From: GCA-2861595 sp035536185
GTDB taxonomy: Bacteria > Actinomycetota > Acidimicrobiia > Acidimicrobiales > GCA-2861595
Length of the DNA: 64,000 nucleotides
Assembly (NCBI GenBank): GCA_035536185.1
Contig: DATLOM010000055.1
Span: 1 to 64,000 of the forward strand
Reading direction: 5' to 3'
The notes under the pieces are model-generated. The model had not been told where the DNA came from. It worked only from the letters and a program-made list of their open reading frames with translations, and made no database searches. Positions 34,191-42,698 of this stretch are shown piece by piece. The stretch's first letter is position 1. Every line of letters begins with the position of its first letter. The position numbers were made by a program, and so were the translations under genes.

Positions 34191-34658
34191 GTGGACAACG
34201 CCGGCGACGCCTATCGCGCCTTCGCGCCCGCGGTTCTGGGCTACCTCCGGTCGCAGCGAGCCCCTGACCCCGAGGACATCCTGGGGGAGGTGTTCCTGCA
34301 GGTGGCACGGGACTGGAGGAAGTTCCGAGGTGACGACGCCGCCCTCCGGCGGTGGGTCTTCTCCATCGCCCACAATCGGCTCCTCGACGCCCGCCGCGCC
34401 GCCTCCAGGAGACCTTCCGTCGATTCGTCGCCGCTCCCGGAGCGGCCGACGGCGGAGACAGGCCAGAAACTGGACCCGGAGCTGCTCGCGGCCCTGGCCG
34501 CCCTGACTCCCGACCAGCGGGAGGTGGTCGTGCTGCGCTTCGTCGGAGACCTGCCGCTGGAGGACGTGGCCCGCATCACCCGCCGGCGGGTGGGAGCGGT
34601 GAAGGCCATGCAGCGCCGGGCTCTCGAGGCGCTGGAACGGGCCCTCGACTCCGGCTGA
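34191..34658 (+). CDS. ECF-family sigma factor
   Basis: A 155-residue sigma-70 family factor with only regions 2 and 4. Region 2 is seen in PEDILGEVFLQVARDW and RRWVFSIAHNRLLDARR. Region 4 is seen in LTPDQREVVVLRFVGDLPLEDVA with a recognition helix RRVGAVKAMQRRALEAL. It directs RNA polymerase to an extracytoplasmic stress regulon. The next gene, 70 bases downstream, encodes a single-pass membrane protein that may hold it inactive. GTG 34191 is the first start; the N-terminus is short but complete. Confidence 0.9.
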   Translation: MDNAGDAYRAFAPAVLGYLRSQRAPDPEDILGEVFLQVARDWRKFRGDDAALRRWVFSIAHNRLLDARRAASRRPSVDSSPLPERPTAETGQKLDPELLAALAALTPDQREVVVLRFVGDLPLEDVARITRRRVGAVKAMQRRALEALERALDSG

Positions 34659-34728
34659 GGCCGAGAAATTCGCAGGTTTTCCTCGCCTGCCCGTATCCCC
34701 AGGGCCGCTGCCGGCGCTTACCAGCTCA

Positions 34729-35583
34729 ATGGAACTCAACGAGCATGATCCCATCACCCGCCGCCTCCACGCTCTGGGCGACCAGCCCATCGATCCCGAG
34801 GTCATGGCGTCGCACCGCTCGCTGATGGCCTCGGTCCCCGTGGCCGCCGGTCGCAGCCGGCTTCGTCCGCTGATGGCGGGCTCTCTGCTCGCCGGCTCGC
34901 TTCTCGGCGGGATGGGTCTCGCTGCCGCGGCCCCCGGTGTCCCCGACGCGGCCAGCGAAGTGGCCAAGACGGTCCTGGCCACCGTCACCCTCGGCGCGGT
35001 GGACCACCCGGACCACGACAAGGACAAGGACGAGGAGGCCAAGGTCGCGGAGGTCGACGAGGACGAGCAGACCCCCGAGGCCAAGGCGGCCGCTCAGGCG
35101 GCCAAGACGGCCGCTCAGGCGGCCAAGGCCGAGCGGAAGGCGGCCAAGGCGGCCGGCCAGCCTGCCGGCACCCATGGCGTCACCCGCTCCACGGTCGGCT
35201 GCCCCGCCGGCTTCACCGGCAACCACGGCCAGTACGTCAGCAGCGTGGCCAAGACCCCGGGCGTCACCGAGGAGCAGAAGACGGCGGCTGCCCAGTCCGA
35301 GTGCGGCAAGCCGGTGCATGCACCCAAGCCCGCCGGTGAGGACAACGCCAACAAGCCCGCCACCGCCGGCAAGTCAGGCGAGGAGCACGGCGAGCAGGGC
35401 AAGGCCAAGAGCTCAGAAGATCCCGGCACCGCCGTCAACAACGGCCAGTCCGGCCAGTCCGGTGCGGACCATCGCGGGAACCACCCCAACCGGCGGGCCT
35501 TCGACAAGGTGGCCAAGCATGGCAAGGCCGACGCCGGCAGGTCCGCCGGCCACGGCCCCACCACCACCACAGTTACCGAATAG
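34729..35583 (+). CDS. Single-pass membrane protein, probable sigma-factor partner
   Basis: A 284-residue protein. About 45 cytoplasmic residues (HDPITRRLHALGDQPIDPEV) precede one membrane helix (residues about 47-68, LLAGSLLGGMGLAAAA). The outside part is acidic, then Ala/Lys-rich (AAKTAAQAAKAE), and ends with TTTTVTE. The order sigma gene then membrane protein with a short cytoplasmic head is that of anti-sigma pairs, but no ZAS zinc motif (HxxxCxxC) is present. The role is inferred from context. Two cysteines in the outer part (GCPAGF and SECGKP) might form a disulfide. Confidence 0.6.
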   Translation: MELNEHDPITRRLHALGDQPIDPEVMASHRSLMASVPVAAGRSRLRPLMAGSLLAGSLLGGMGLAAAAPGVPDAASEVAKTVLATVTLGAVDHPDHDKDKDEEAKVAEVDEDEQTPEAKAAAQAAKTAAQAAKAERKAAKAAGQPAGTHGVTRSTVGCPAGFTGNHGQYVSSVAKTPGVTEEQKTAAAQSECGKPVHAPKPAGEDNANKPATAGKSGEEHGEQGKAKSSEDPGTAVNNGQSGQSGADHRGNHPNRRAFDKVAKHGKADAGRSAGHGPTTTTVTE

Positions 35584-35625
35584 GTCGTGTCACGAGGGGC
35601 CTGCCCCCCTTACCCCTCGGCGACA

Positions 35626-35657
35626 GTCACTACCCGGCCATCGTGCCGGGTAGTGAC
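35626..35657. terminator. Hairpin between converging genes
   Basis: A perfect 13-bp stem (GTCACTACCCGGC with its complement, 6-base loop) lies 43 bp after one stop codon and 17 bp from the other. No T-run follows in either direction, so it may be a bidirectional, intrinsic-like or Rho-assisted terminator. Confidence 0.55.
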
Positions 35658-35673
35658 GCGTTCGCAGGGCTCG

Positions 35674-36630
35674 TCAGGCGGAGTAGCCCACCGGCAGCAG
35701 GCGGTCACCCTCCACCAGGCGGTAGAAGACCTGCCAGTGGTAGTAGCCGAAGTAGGCCCGCTCGTCGCCCCGCATCTGCTCGGCGTATGCCGTCACGGCG
35801 TTGACGTAGCGCTGGCTGCGGTTGTAGTTGAACAAGGCGTTGCCCATGTTCTCCGGCGCCCCGTTGCGGTCGAGCAGGCGGGCGGCGGCGAAGATGGCGT
35901 CCCGGTTGGAGTTGATGTCCCCGCCGTTGCCGTACTGCGACCAGGTGGAGGGCAGGAACTGCATCGGCCCCTGCGCACCCGCCGTGCTGGTGCCCCGGAT
36001 GCGGCCCATCCGTGTCTCCACCAGGTGGATGGCGGCCAGGTACTGCCAGGGGACGCCGATCTCGGCCTCGGCCGCCTTGTAGTAGCCGAGTAGCTCCGGG
36101 GCCGGCGCCGGCGCGACGATCTTCCACGGTGGGAGCTCGGTGCGGGGCTTGGTGAGAGCCCGTAGCTCCGCACCGGCGCCGACGTTGGCCCGCACGGTGG
36201 ACTGCAGGGCTCTCGGCACCCCGGCCACCACCTGCTCCAGCCACTCCGGGTGCTCCACGACCCGCCGGTAGGCGACCTGCTGCTCCTCACCCAGCGCCTG
36301 CATCCGGCTCTCGGGAGTGCCGGGGTCGCGGATGGCCGTCTCGGTCCGGGCGAGCACTTCGGCGGCGGAGGCGGGGTCAGCGGGGCCGCCGACGGTTCGG
36401 GCGGCGCTGGTCGTGGTCGTGCGTGGCCTGGTCGTGGTGGTCGCTGCGGTATCCGGTGGGGGGACGGGTACGGCCGGCGCCGTGGTGGTCGTCGACGCGG
36501 CCGTTGTCGTTGTCGTCGCCGGGTCTCTCGTGGCCGATTCCTCGCCGTCGGCACAGGCTCCCAGGGCCAGGCAACCGACCAGTGCCAGGGCGGGTGCAGC
36601 GAGCCGATTCCTCGGCGGATGAGGCGACAT
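35674..36630 (-). CDS. Lytic murein transglycosylase lipoprotein
   Basis: A 318-residue cell-wall enzyme that cleaves glycan strands to anhydro-muropeptides. ATG 36630 gives a signal peptide with lipobox LGAC, then a Thr-rich linker. The catalytic domain is SLT/MltB-like, with Glu in AIHLVETRMGRI, then GAQGPMQFLPSTW and ALFNYNRSQRYV. The linker suggests attachment to the outer leaflet with reach into the wall. It lies 49 bases downstream of the sugar-dehydrogenase gene on the same strand and may be co-transcribed. Confidence 0.88.
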   Translation of the reverse strand: MSPHPPRNRLAAPALALVGCLALGACADGEESATRDPATTTTTAASTTTTAPAVPVPPPDTAATTTTRPRTTTTSAARTVGGPADPASAAEVLARTETAIRDPGTPESRMQALGEEQQVAYRRVVEHPEWLEQVVAGVPRALQSTVRANVGAGAELRALTKPRTELPPWKIVAPAPAPELLGYYKAAEAEIGVPWQYLAAIHLVETRMGRIRGTSTAGAQGPMQFLPSTWSQYGNGGDINSNRDAIFAAARLLDRNGAPENMGNALFNYNRSQRYVNAVTAYAEQMRGDERAYFGYYHWQVFYRLVEGDRLLPVGYSA

Positions 36631-36679
36631 GGACAACCTTTCTACCGGGAGGGACGGCCTTCGGAGGAACGCCGTCCGC

Positions 36680-37867
36680 TCAGCCAGCCGGCGCGACCCG
36701 CAGGATCCGGTCGTCGCCGGCGCCCGGGTTCCCCCGGCCGTCACGGTTGGAGGTGGCCAGGTAGACGGCGCCGTCGGGCCCGGTGCGGACATCACGCAGG
36801 CGGCCGAAGACGCCATCCAGGAGCACCTCGTCGGAGGCGACCGAGCCGTCGGAACGGAACGTGAGGCGGTGCAGGCTGCGGCCCTTCAGGGTGACGAACA
36901 ACATCGATCCCTTCCAGGAGGGGATCAGGTCATCCGTGTAGACGTCGCACCCGGCGGGGGCGATCGTCGGTGTGTAGTTCTTGATGCCGTTGCCGACGTC
37001 GTCCGGCCAGCCTCCGTTGAAGCCTGGGGTCAGGACGTTGATCTCGTCACCACGGTCGGGGCCGTGCTCGGTGGCCAGGAGACGCCCGTCAGGGGCGTTG
37101 CACAGGCCCTGGACGTTGCGGTGGCCGCTGCTGAACACCGTGGCGGCACCGGCTTCAGGGTCGACACGCAGCACCTTGCCGTTCAGGCTGCCAGGGTCCT
37201 GGGCCCGCGCCGGCTGCCCGGCGTCGCCGGTGGCGGCGTAGAGCATCGCGTCGCGGCCGATCCGCAGGCGACCACCGTCGTGGATCACCGCCTTGGCGAT
37301 ACCGGAGACCAGCACCTTCTGCGAGCCGTCCGCCTCCAGCCGGACGATCCGGTTGTCGTCGGCTCCGGTGTACATGACGAAGCGCCTGCCGCGGTCGTCG
37401 ATCTCCAGGCCCATCAGCCCGGCCTCGCCCGACTGCTCGACGCCGGCGACGTCCTGGGGGCGGTCCCCGAGCCTGGTGAGCCGGCCGCCCCGCTCGGTGT
37501 ACCAGAGCGAGCCGGCCGGGTCCCACGCCAAAGCCCACACCGTCCTCAGGCCGGTGGCCACCTCGGTGACCTGGAAGGCCGTGCCGGCGCTGTCGAAGCG
37601 GGCGACCAGCCGGCCCGGCGCCGCCGTCGTGGTGGGGGCCGGCGCCGTGGCCGGCGCCGGCGGCGACGCCGACCGCCGTGTGGTGGTGGGCGCGGTGCTC
37701 GAGGTCGACGCCGGCAGCGTCGTCGTGGGCGTCGGCACCGTGGTGCCGGTCGTGGCCGCCGCCGCCGTGGTGGTGGTCGAGGCCGAGCTCTCCCCTCCGT
37801 CGTCGGAGCCCCCGCAGGAGGCAGCCAGCATGCTCAGGATGACCGCAGCCGCCCTCGCACGTGCCAC
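36680..37867 (-). CDS. PQQ-dependent sugar (aldose) dehydrogenase-like lipoprotein
   Basis: A 395-residue exported six-bladed beta-propeller of the soluble glucose dehydrogenase/Asd family. GTG 37867 gives a short signal peptide with Cys in LAASCGG, then about 80 residues of Thr/Ala/Pro linker. Blade motifs include GLRTVWALAWDPAGSLW, GEAGLMGLEIDD, SGHRNVQGL and EHGPDRGDEINVL, as in known family members. It probably oxidises an external sugar or polyol with PQQ; some homologues act without PQQ. TAGACC seven bases before the GTG is a weak -10. Expected calcium and PQQ ligands could not be checked one by one. Confidence 0.8.
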   Translation of the reverse strand: MARARAAAVILSMLAASCGGSDDGGESSASTTTTAAAATTGTTVPTPTTTLPASTSSTAPTTTRRSASPPAPATAPAPTTTAAPGRLVARFDSAGTAFQVTEVATGLRTVWALAWDPAGSLWYTERGGRLTRLGDRPQDVAGVEQSGEAGLMGLEIDDRGRRFVMYTGADDNRIVRLEADGSQKVLVSGIAKAVIHDGGRLRIGRDAMLYAATGDAGQPARAQDPGSLNGKVLRVDPEAGAATVFSSGHRNVQGLCNAPDGRLLATEHGPDRGDEINVLTPGFNGGWPDDVGNGIKNYTPTIAPAGCDVYTDDLIPSWKGSMLFVTLKGRSLHRLTFRSDGSVASDEVLLDGVFGRLRDVRTGPDGAVYLATSNRDGRGNPGAGDDRILRVAPAG

Positions 37868-37877
37868 AGGCCCCGGT

Positions 37878-37985
37878 CTACCCGCGGAAGACGACTTCCA
37901 GGCGTCGGTTGGCCACCTCCCGCCGGAACGCCTCCTGCTCGGCTTCGGTGCCCGGGCGCTCGGTCTCGCCCTCCACCAGCTTCAG
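37878..37985 (-). pseudogene. Short coding-like fragment resembling an OmpA-domain end
   Basis: A 35-codon open stretch bounded by stops has strong coding character (nearly every third base G or C). It ends EVANRRLEVVFRG, similar to the N-R-R-V-E-V close of OmpA/MotB-type domains. It ends 10 bases before the dehydrogenase start. It may be the remnant of a decayed gene or a real 32-residue peptide from the GTG at 37976. Weak evidence. Confidence 0.3.
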
Positions 37986-38076
37986 TCATCATGCGCTGGA
38001 TGTCCACGGACGTGTAACCATCCGTCGAAACGGGGAGTCGGAGAGGGGACCGTGACCAACGGTGAGGGGATGTCGC

Positions 38077-38991
38077 GTGCGAGGCCAAAAGATCGGTGTG
38101 ATGTTCCCCGGGCAGGGCGCCCAGCGACCCTGCCTCGGTGAGCAGTGGCGCGATCATCCCGCCTGGTCCGTGGTGGAGCGGGCCGAGGCCGTGCTCGGCC
38201 GCCCGGTCTCCGATCTGCTGCTCGATCCCGCCGCCGCTCTGGACCGCACCGACAACGCCCAGCTGACCGTCCTTCTCTCGTCGCTGATGGCGTGGGAGGC
38301 TGTGGCGCCGACGCTCGACGTCCCTGTGGGCTTCGCAGGACACTCCCTGGGCCAGATCACCGCGCTCATCACCTCCGGGAGCCTCGGCTTCGAGGACGGT
38401 ATCCGCCTGGCCGATGCGAGGGCCCGCCACACCCAGGAGGCCGCCGAGCGCCGGCCCGGGGCCATGGCCGCCCTCCTCGGGGCCACTGTCGAGCAGGCCC
38501 AGGAATGCTGTGACGCCGCCGGCGGCGAATGCTGGGTGGCCAACGAGAACGCGCCGGGGCAGGTCGTGATCGCCGGTACCCCTGCCGGCGTCGACGCCGC
38601 CCTCGACGGGGCGGGGGCCATCGGCGTCCGCCGGACCTCGAAGTTGCCGGTCGGCGGGGCTTTTCACACGCCACTGATGGGCGACGCCAAGGCCGCCTTC
38701 GAAGTCGACCTGAAGTCGGTCGTATTCAGCGATCCGGCCGCCCCGGTGGTCTCGAACGGCGACGGTCAGCCCGTCACCGACGGCGAAGACTGGCCGGTGC
38801 GCCTCGCCGACCACCTCGTGCGGCCGGTGCGTTGGAGCCAGTCCGTGGCGACCCTCGTCGCCCTGGGCGCCTCCGAGCTCGTCGAAGTCGGGCCCGGCAC
38901 CACCCTCGCCGGGCTGGCCCGGCGGATCGCGCCCGAGACAGCAGTACGCAGCATCGAGTTCGTACCCACCAAGTCGGAGGTTTTCTCTTGA
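38077..38991 (+). CDS. fabD: Malonyl-CoA:ACP transacylase FabD
   Basis: A 304-residue enzyme that moves malonyl from CoA to acyl carrier protein, the first committed step for chain extension. The N-terminal motif is MFPGQGAQR. The active-site Ser lies in GHSLGQITAL and the partner His in GGAFHTPLM. GTG 38077 is chosen because GAGGGG lies six bases ahead. First gene of the fatty-acid operon and linked by TTGA overlap to the biotinyl-like gene. Confidence 0.93.
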   Translation: MRGQKIGVMFPGQGAQRPCLGEQWRDHPAWSVVERAEAVLGRPVSDLLLDPAAALDRTDNAQLTVLLSSLMAWEAVAPTLDVPVGFAGHSLGQITALITSGSLGFEDGIRLADARARHTQEAAERRPGAMAALLGATVEQAQECCDAAGGECWVANENAPGQVVIAGTPAGVDAALDGAGAIGVRRTSKLPVGGAFHTPLMGDAKAAFEVDLKSVVFSDPAAPVVSNGDGQPVTDGEDWPVRLADHLVRPVRWSQSVATLVALGASELVEVGPGTTLAGLARRIAPETAVRSIEFVPTKSEVFS

Positions 38992-39272
38992 GCCCGCTCA
39001 CCATGGTCCACGGCGAAGAGCTACGCGTCCCGGAGCGTGTCATCCTCGCCCCGGCGCTCGGCGTCTTCGAGCCCACCACACCGGAGGGTGAGACGGCGAC
39101 AGAGGCGGAGGGCCAGCTGGTCACCGAGGGCCAGGTCGTGGGGGTGGTGAAGGCGAGCGGGAAGGCCCTGCCGGTCAAGAGCGCCTTCACCGGCTTCCTC
39201 ATGGGCATGCTGGCCCACCCCGGGGAGCGGGTCCGGGAAGGACAGCCGGTCGCCTGGCTCCGGGTCGTATAA
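38988..39272 (+). CDS. Biotinyl/lipoyl-like domain protein lacking the lysine motif
   Basis: A 94-residue protein with the flattened barrel pattern of carrier domains: QLVTEGQVVGVV, then a hairpin, SAFTGFLMGMLAHPGE and REGQPVAWLRV. In biotin carriers the hairpin carries E-A-M-K-M. Here it reads KASGKALPVKS, with no MKM, so biotinylation is doubtful although a Lys is near. TTG 38988 is preferred because GGAGG lies six bases ahead; ATG 39003 has none. The position inside the fatty-acid operon, with a carboxyltransferase gene downstream, suggests a structural role in acyl-CoA carboxylase. Confidence 0.7.
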   Translation: MSPLTMVHGEELRVPERVILAPALGVFEPTTPEGETATEAEGQLVTEGQVVGVVKASGKALPVKSAFTGFLMGMLAHPGERVREGQPVAWLRVV

Positions 39273-39281
39273 GGGCCGTAC

Positions 39282-40220
39282 GTGGGTCTTGCCATTGCCG
39301 GCCTCGGCACCTCCGTGCCGCAGGAGAGGCTGACCAACGCCGATCTCGAGGCCGTCCTCGACACCAGCGACGAGTGGATCGTCGAGCGCACCGGGATCCG
39401 GGAGCGCCGCGTTGCCGCGCCCGGCGAGGACACCGCCACCCTGGCCGTGGCCGCCGGCGCGGCGGCGATCAAGGACGCCAACATCTCGCCGGCCGACATC
39501 GGCCTCCTGGTGGTGGCCACCTGCACCCCGGTGCAGGCGATGCCGGCCACCGCGGCACTGGTCCAGGACGCCCTCGGGCTGAACTGCGGCGCCTTCGATC
39601 TCGCCGCCGCCTGCTCGGGCTTCGTCTACGGCCTGGTGGCCGCGGCGGGCATGGCGCCGGGCCAGCCCGCTCTGGTGATCGGAGCCGAGACGCTCACGCG
39701 CATCACCGACCCCCAAGACCGGGGTACCCGGATCCTGTTCGGCGACGGGGCCGGCGCCGCCGTCCTCACCCCGTCGTCGTCGCCCGGCGGCGGCCTCCTC
39801 TCCTGGGATCTCGGCTGTGACGGATCGGTGGCCTCGCTGCTGGAGATCCCGGTGGGTGGGCGCTTCATCGAGATGGAGGGCCGGGAGGTCTTCCGCCGGG
39901 CCGTGCGCATCGTGGTGGAGTCGGCGGCCGTGACCCTCGAGCGGGCCGGGCTCACGCCGGCCGACGTGAGCCTGTTCGTCCCCCACCAGGCCAACATCCG
40001 CATCATCGAGGCCTGTGGGACGCGCCTGGGGATCGGTGCCGAGCGCACCGCCATCAACATCGACCGGTACGGCAACACCTCGGCGGCGTCGATCCCGATG
40101 GCGCTGGCCGAGGCCTCCGAGGAGGGCCGGCTGAAGGACGGCGACATCGTGCTGCTGTCCGGGTTCGGTGCGGGCATGACGTGGGCCAGCGCCGTGCTGC
40201 GCTGGCAGGCCCGATCGTGA
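39282..40220 (+). CDS. fabH: 3-oxoacyl-ACP synthase III FabH
   Basis: A 312-residue initiating condensing enzyme that joins an acyl-CoA primer to malonyl-ACP. The catalytic triad is visible: Cys111 in AAACSGF, His in PHQANIRI and Asn in GNTSAAS. Start motif GLGTSVPQERLTN. Its GTG starts 9 bases after the carrier-like gene. The stop overlaps the fabG GTG by four bases. Confidence 0.94.
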   Translation: MGLAIAGLGTSVPQERLTNADLEAVLDTSDEWIVERTGIRERRVAAPGEDTATLAVAAGAAAIKDANISPADIGLLVVATCTPVQAMPATAALVQDALGLNCGAFDLAAACSGFVYGLVAAAGMAPGQPALVIGAETLTRITDPQDRGTRILFGDGAGAAVLTPSSSPGGGLLSWDLGCDGSVASLLEIPVGGRFIEMEGREVFRRAVRIVVESAAVTLERAGLTPADVSLFVPHQANIRIIEACGTRLGIGAERTAINIDRYGNTSAASIPMALAEASEEGRLKDGDIVLLSGFGAGMTWASAVLRWQARS

Positions 40221-41050
40221 GCGACGCCGCAGGCAGCAAGCCTGTGGGCAGCGACGGTGCCGGCGGGGATGGGGCCCCGCTTCGGCGAGGAGGCGGGGGT
40301 TGGGGCCCCGGCCGGGGAGAGGGTATCGAACGGGTAGCGTTCGTCACTGGTGGGTCCGGTGCCATCGGCCGGGCCACGGCCGCCGCTCTGGCCGCTGGTG
40401 GGTACCGGGTCGCCGTGGGTTACGGGAAGGACCGCGAGAGCGCCGAGAAGGCAGCCGCGGGGATCGACGGCATGGCCGTGCAGATCGACGTCACCGACGT
40501 GGCCGCCGTGGAATCCGCCTACGCCGAGGTGGAGGAGTCCCTCGGCCCGGTGGCCGTCCTGGTGAACAACGCCGGCGTGAACGCCGACGGGCTGCTCATG
40601 CGCATGTCGGACGAGCAGTGGCGCAGGGTGATCTCCACGAGCCTCGACGGCGCCTTCTACGTCACCCGCCGGGCCGTTCCGGGAATGGTCAGGAGCAGGT
40701 GGGGCCGCATCGTGAACATGGGCTCGGTCACCGCTCTGTCCGGGTCCGCCGGGCAGGCCAACTACGCGGCGGCCAAGGCGGGTCTGGTGGGCTTCTCCCG
40801 CTCCATCGCCCGCGAGCTGGCGGCACGGAACATAACCTGCAACGTGGTGATGCCGGGCCCTATCGCCTCGGCGATGACCGACGCACTCTCCGAGCAACGG
40901 CGGGCCGAGTTCTGCGCCCAGGTTCCCCTGGGCCGGATGGGCACGCCCGACGAGGTAGGCGCCGTCATCGCCTTCCTCTGCTCTGAACCCGCCGCCTACG
41001 TCACCGGCGCCGTCGTCCCCGTGGACGGCGGTCTGGGTATGGGTCACTAA
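40217..41050 (+). CDS. fabG: 3-oxoacyl-ACP reductase FabG with repeat-encoded N-terminal extension
   Basis: A 277-residue NADPH-dependent SDR that reduces 3-oxoacyl-ACP. The core begins RVAFVTGGSGAIGRAT, with NNAG, catalytic Ser (NMGSVTALSG) and Y-x3-K (NYAAAKAG), and ends with VVPVDGGLGMGH. Normal FabG starts a few residues before the glycine motif; here about 35 Gly/Ala-rich residues precede it. Most are encoded by the dispersed repeat at 40254-40320. No ATG, GTG or TTG start lies in frame between the repeat and the core, so the GTG overlapping the fabH stop must be used. Confidence 0.92.
   Translation: MSDAAGSKPVGSDGAGGDGAPLRRGGGGWGPGRGEGIERVAFVTGGSGAIGRATAAALAAGGYRVAVGYGKDRESAEKAAAGIDGMAVQIDVTDVAAVESAYAEVEESLGPVAVLVNNAGVNADGLLMRMSDEQWRRVISTSLDGAFYVTRRAVPGMVRSRWGRIVNMGSVTALSGSAGQANYAAAKAGLVGFSRSIARELAARNITCNVVMPGPIASAMTDALSEQRRAEFCAQVPLGRMGTPDEVGAVIAFLCSEPAAYVTGAVVPVDGGLGMGH
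40254..40320 (-). repeat. Dispersed repeat, copy B
   Basis: The reverse complement of this 67-bp stretch aligns with 8683-8750 over its whole length at about 88 percent identity by eye. It forms the in-frame N-terminal extension of FabG. Confidence 0.75.
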
Positions 41051-41080
41051 ACCGATCGAATCGATGAAAGGATCATGATC

Positions 41081-41332
41081 ATGGAACGGACACAGGTACT
41101 GGAGTCACTGAAGGAAGCCGCCGTCGAGGTGCTGGGCGTGTCGCCCGACGTCGTCGTGGAGGAGGCCAGCTTCAAGGACGACCTCGACGCCGACAGCCTC
41201 GACCTGGTGGAGCTGGTGATGGCCCTCGAGGAGCGTTTCGAGATCACCATCCCCGAGGACGAGCTGGGCGAGATCAAGACGGTGAGCGAGGCCGTCGACG
41301 TCGTCATGGGCAAGCTCGCCGTGGGCACCTGA
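41081..41332 (+). CDS. acpP: Acyl carrier protein
   Basis: An 83-residue acidic carrier on which fatty acids are built. Ser39 in DADSLDLVEL takes the phosphopantetheine arm. Helix pattern and length are typical of bacterial ACP. ATG 41081 is preferred to 41075, as AAGGA lies eight bases before it. It sits 30 bases after fabG and three bases before fabF in the fatty-acid operon. Confidence 0.95.
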   Translation: MERTQVLESLKEAAVEVLGVSPDVVVEEASFKDDLDADSLDLVELVMALEERFEITIPEDELGEIKTVSEAVDVVMGKLAVGT

Positions 41333-41335
41333 GCC

Positions 41336-42589
41336 ATGGGATCCGCCCCCACGGACCACCGGGGCCGTCCCCGGATCGCCATCACGGGCATGGGCGTCAA
41401 GACGCCGGCCGGGAACGACGTGGCCTCCTTCTGGGCCACTCTCCTCGAGGGCCGTCCCACGGCCGCGCCCATCAGCCGCTTCGACGCGTCGGACCTGCCG
41501 GTGGCCTTCGCCTGCGAGGTCCACGACTTCGATGCCGGCGCCTACCTCGGCCACAAGGAGGCCCGCCGGGCCGACCGCGTGAGCCAGCTCGGGTTCGCCG
41601 CCGCCACCGACGCCCTGGCCGATGCCGGTGATCTCGGAGCCGACCCCGGGCGCTGCGCCGTGGTGGCCGGCACCGGCGTGGGTGGGCTCTGGACCCAGGA
41701 AGAGGAGGAGAAGATCCTCTTCGCCAAGGGCCCTTCCCGGGTCAGCCCCTTTCTGGTGCCGATGATGATGTCGAACGCCACCGCCGCCCTCATAGCCATG
41801 CGCCACGGCTGGAAAGGGCCCAACTTCTGCGTCACCACCGCCTGTGCCGCCGGCACCCACGCCATCGGCGAGGCCACCCGGCTGATCCACGAGGGCTCCG
41901 CAGACGTGGTCATGGCCGGCGGGGCCGAGGCCGCCATCACTCCGATCGCCCTGGCCTCGTTCGCCCGCATGGGAGCGCTCTCGAACAGATCGGACGACCC
42001 CGCCGGTGCGTCACGCCCGTTCGACCCCGACCGTGACGGCTTCGTCATGGGCGAAGGCGCCGCCTTTCTGGTGCTGGAGCGTTGGGACCGGGCCGAGGCC
42101 CGCGGGGCCCGCATATACGGCGAGATCCTCGGCTACGGGCGTAACTCCGACGCCCACCACATCACCGCCCCCACTCCCGACGGCAGCGGGGCGGTGGCGT
42201 GCATGGAGCTGGCCCTGGAGGACGCCGGGCTGGCGCCGGCCGACATCGGCCACGTGAACTCCCACGGGACCTCGACCCCGCTCAACGACGCGGCCGAGGC
42301 CGAGGCCGTCGTCAAGGCCTTCGCCGGCTCGGCGCCTCCCGTGACCTCCACCAAGGGCGTCACCGGCCACTGCATCGGCGCCGCCGGCGCGGTGGAGGCC
42401 GTCGCCGCCGTGCTGTCCTCCGCCGCCGGCCTCGTGCCCCCCACGGCCAACCACGATCGCACCGATCCCGCCATCACCGTCGACATCGTCGCCGGCTCGC
42501 CGCGTGAGGTGAGCGGCCCCGTGCTGTCGAACTCCTTCGGCTTCGGAGGCCACAACGCCACCCTGGTCGTTTCCGGCCTCCCGGAGTGA
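41336..42589 (+). CDS. fabF: 3-oxoacyl-ACP synthase II FabF
   Basis: A 417-residue elongating condensing enzyme. Cys170 in TTACAAGTHA is the acyl acceptor. Two His complete the site, in NSHGTSTPLND and VTGHCIGAAGA. The C-terminal NSFGFGGHNATLV is canonical. It extends acyl-ACP with malonyl-ACP. ATG follows the acpP stop by three bases. This organism therefore uses discrete type II synthases, at least in part. Confidence 0.95.
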   Translation: MGSAPTDHRGRPRIAITGMGVKTPAGNDVASFWATLLEGRPTAAPISRFDASDLPVAFACEVHDFDAGAYLGHKEARRADRVSQLGFAAATDALADAGDLGADPGRCAVVAGTGVGGLWTQEEEEKILFAKGPSRVSPFLVPMMMSNATAALIAMRHGWKGPNFCVTTACAAGTHAIGEATRLIHEGSADVVMAGGAEAAITPIALASFARMGALSNRSDDPAGASRPFDPDRDGFVMGEGAAFLVLERWDRAEARGARIYGEILGYGRNSDAHHITAPTPDGSGAVACMELALEDAGLAPADIGHVNSHGTSTPLNDAAEAEAVVKAFAGSAPPVTSTKGVTGHCIGAAGAVEAVAAVLSSAAGLVPPTANHDRTDPAITVDIVAGSPREVSGPVLSNSFGFGGHNATLVVSGLPE

Positions 42590-42698
42590 GGGCCAGTCCC
42601 ACGCTATTCGGGTCACCGAAGCACCCCGAGCTCCCAGTTGGGTCACGGTCACCGGAGCGGCGCGGGGGTGCCACCTCGAACGCCCGGTTCGGCCGCCG

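Noticed and set aside
39626..41047. 473-codon minus-strand frame across fabH and fabG
   Set aside because: Antisense shadow of two recognised genes, with no motif of its own.
42590..42698. 109-base gap between fabF and the carboxyltransferase gene as a possible promoter or small RNA
   Set aside because: No clear -10/-35, hairpin or coding frame was found, so it is reported only as a gap.
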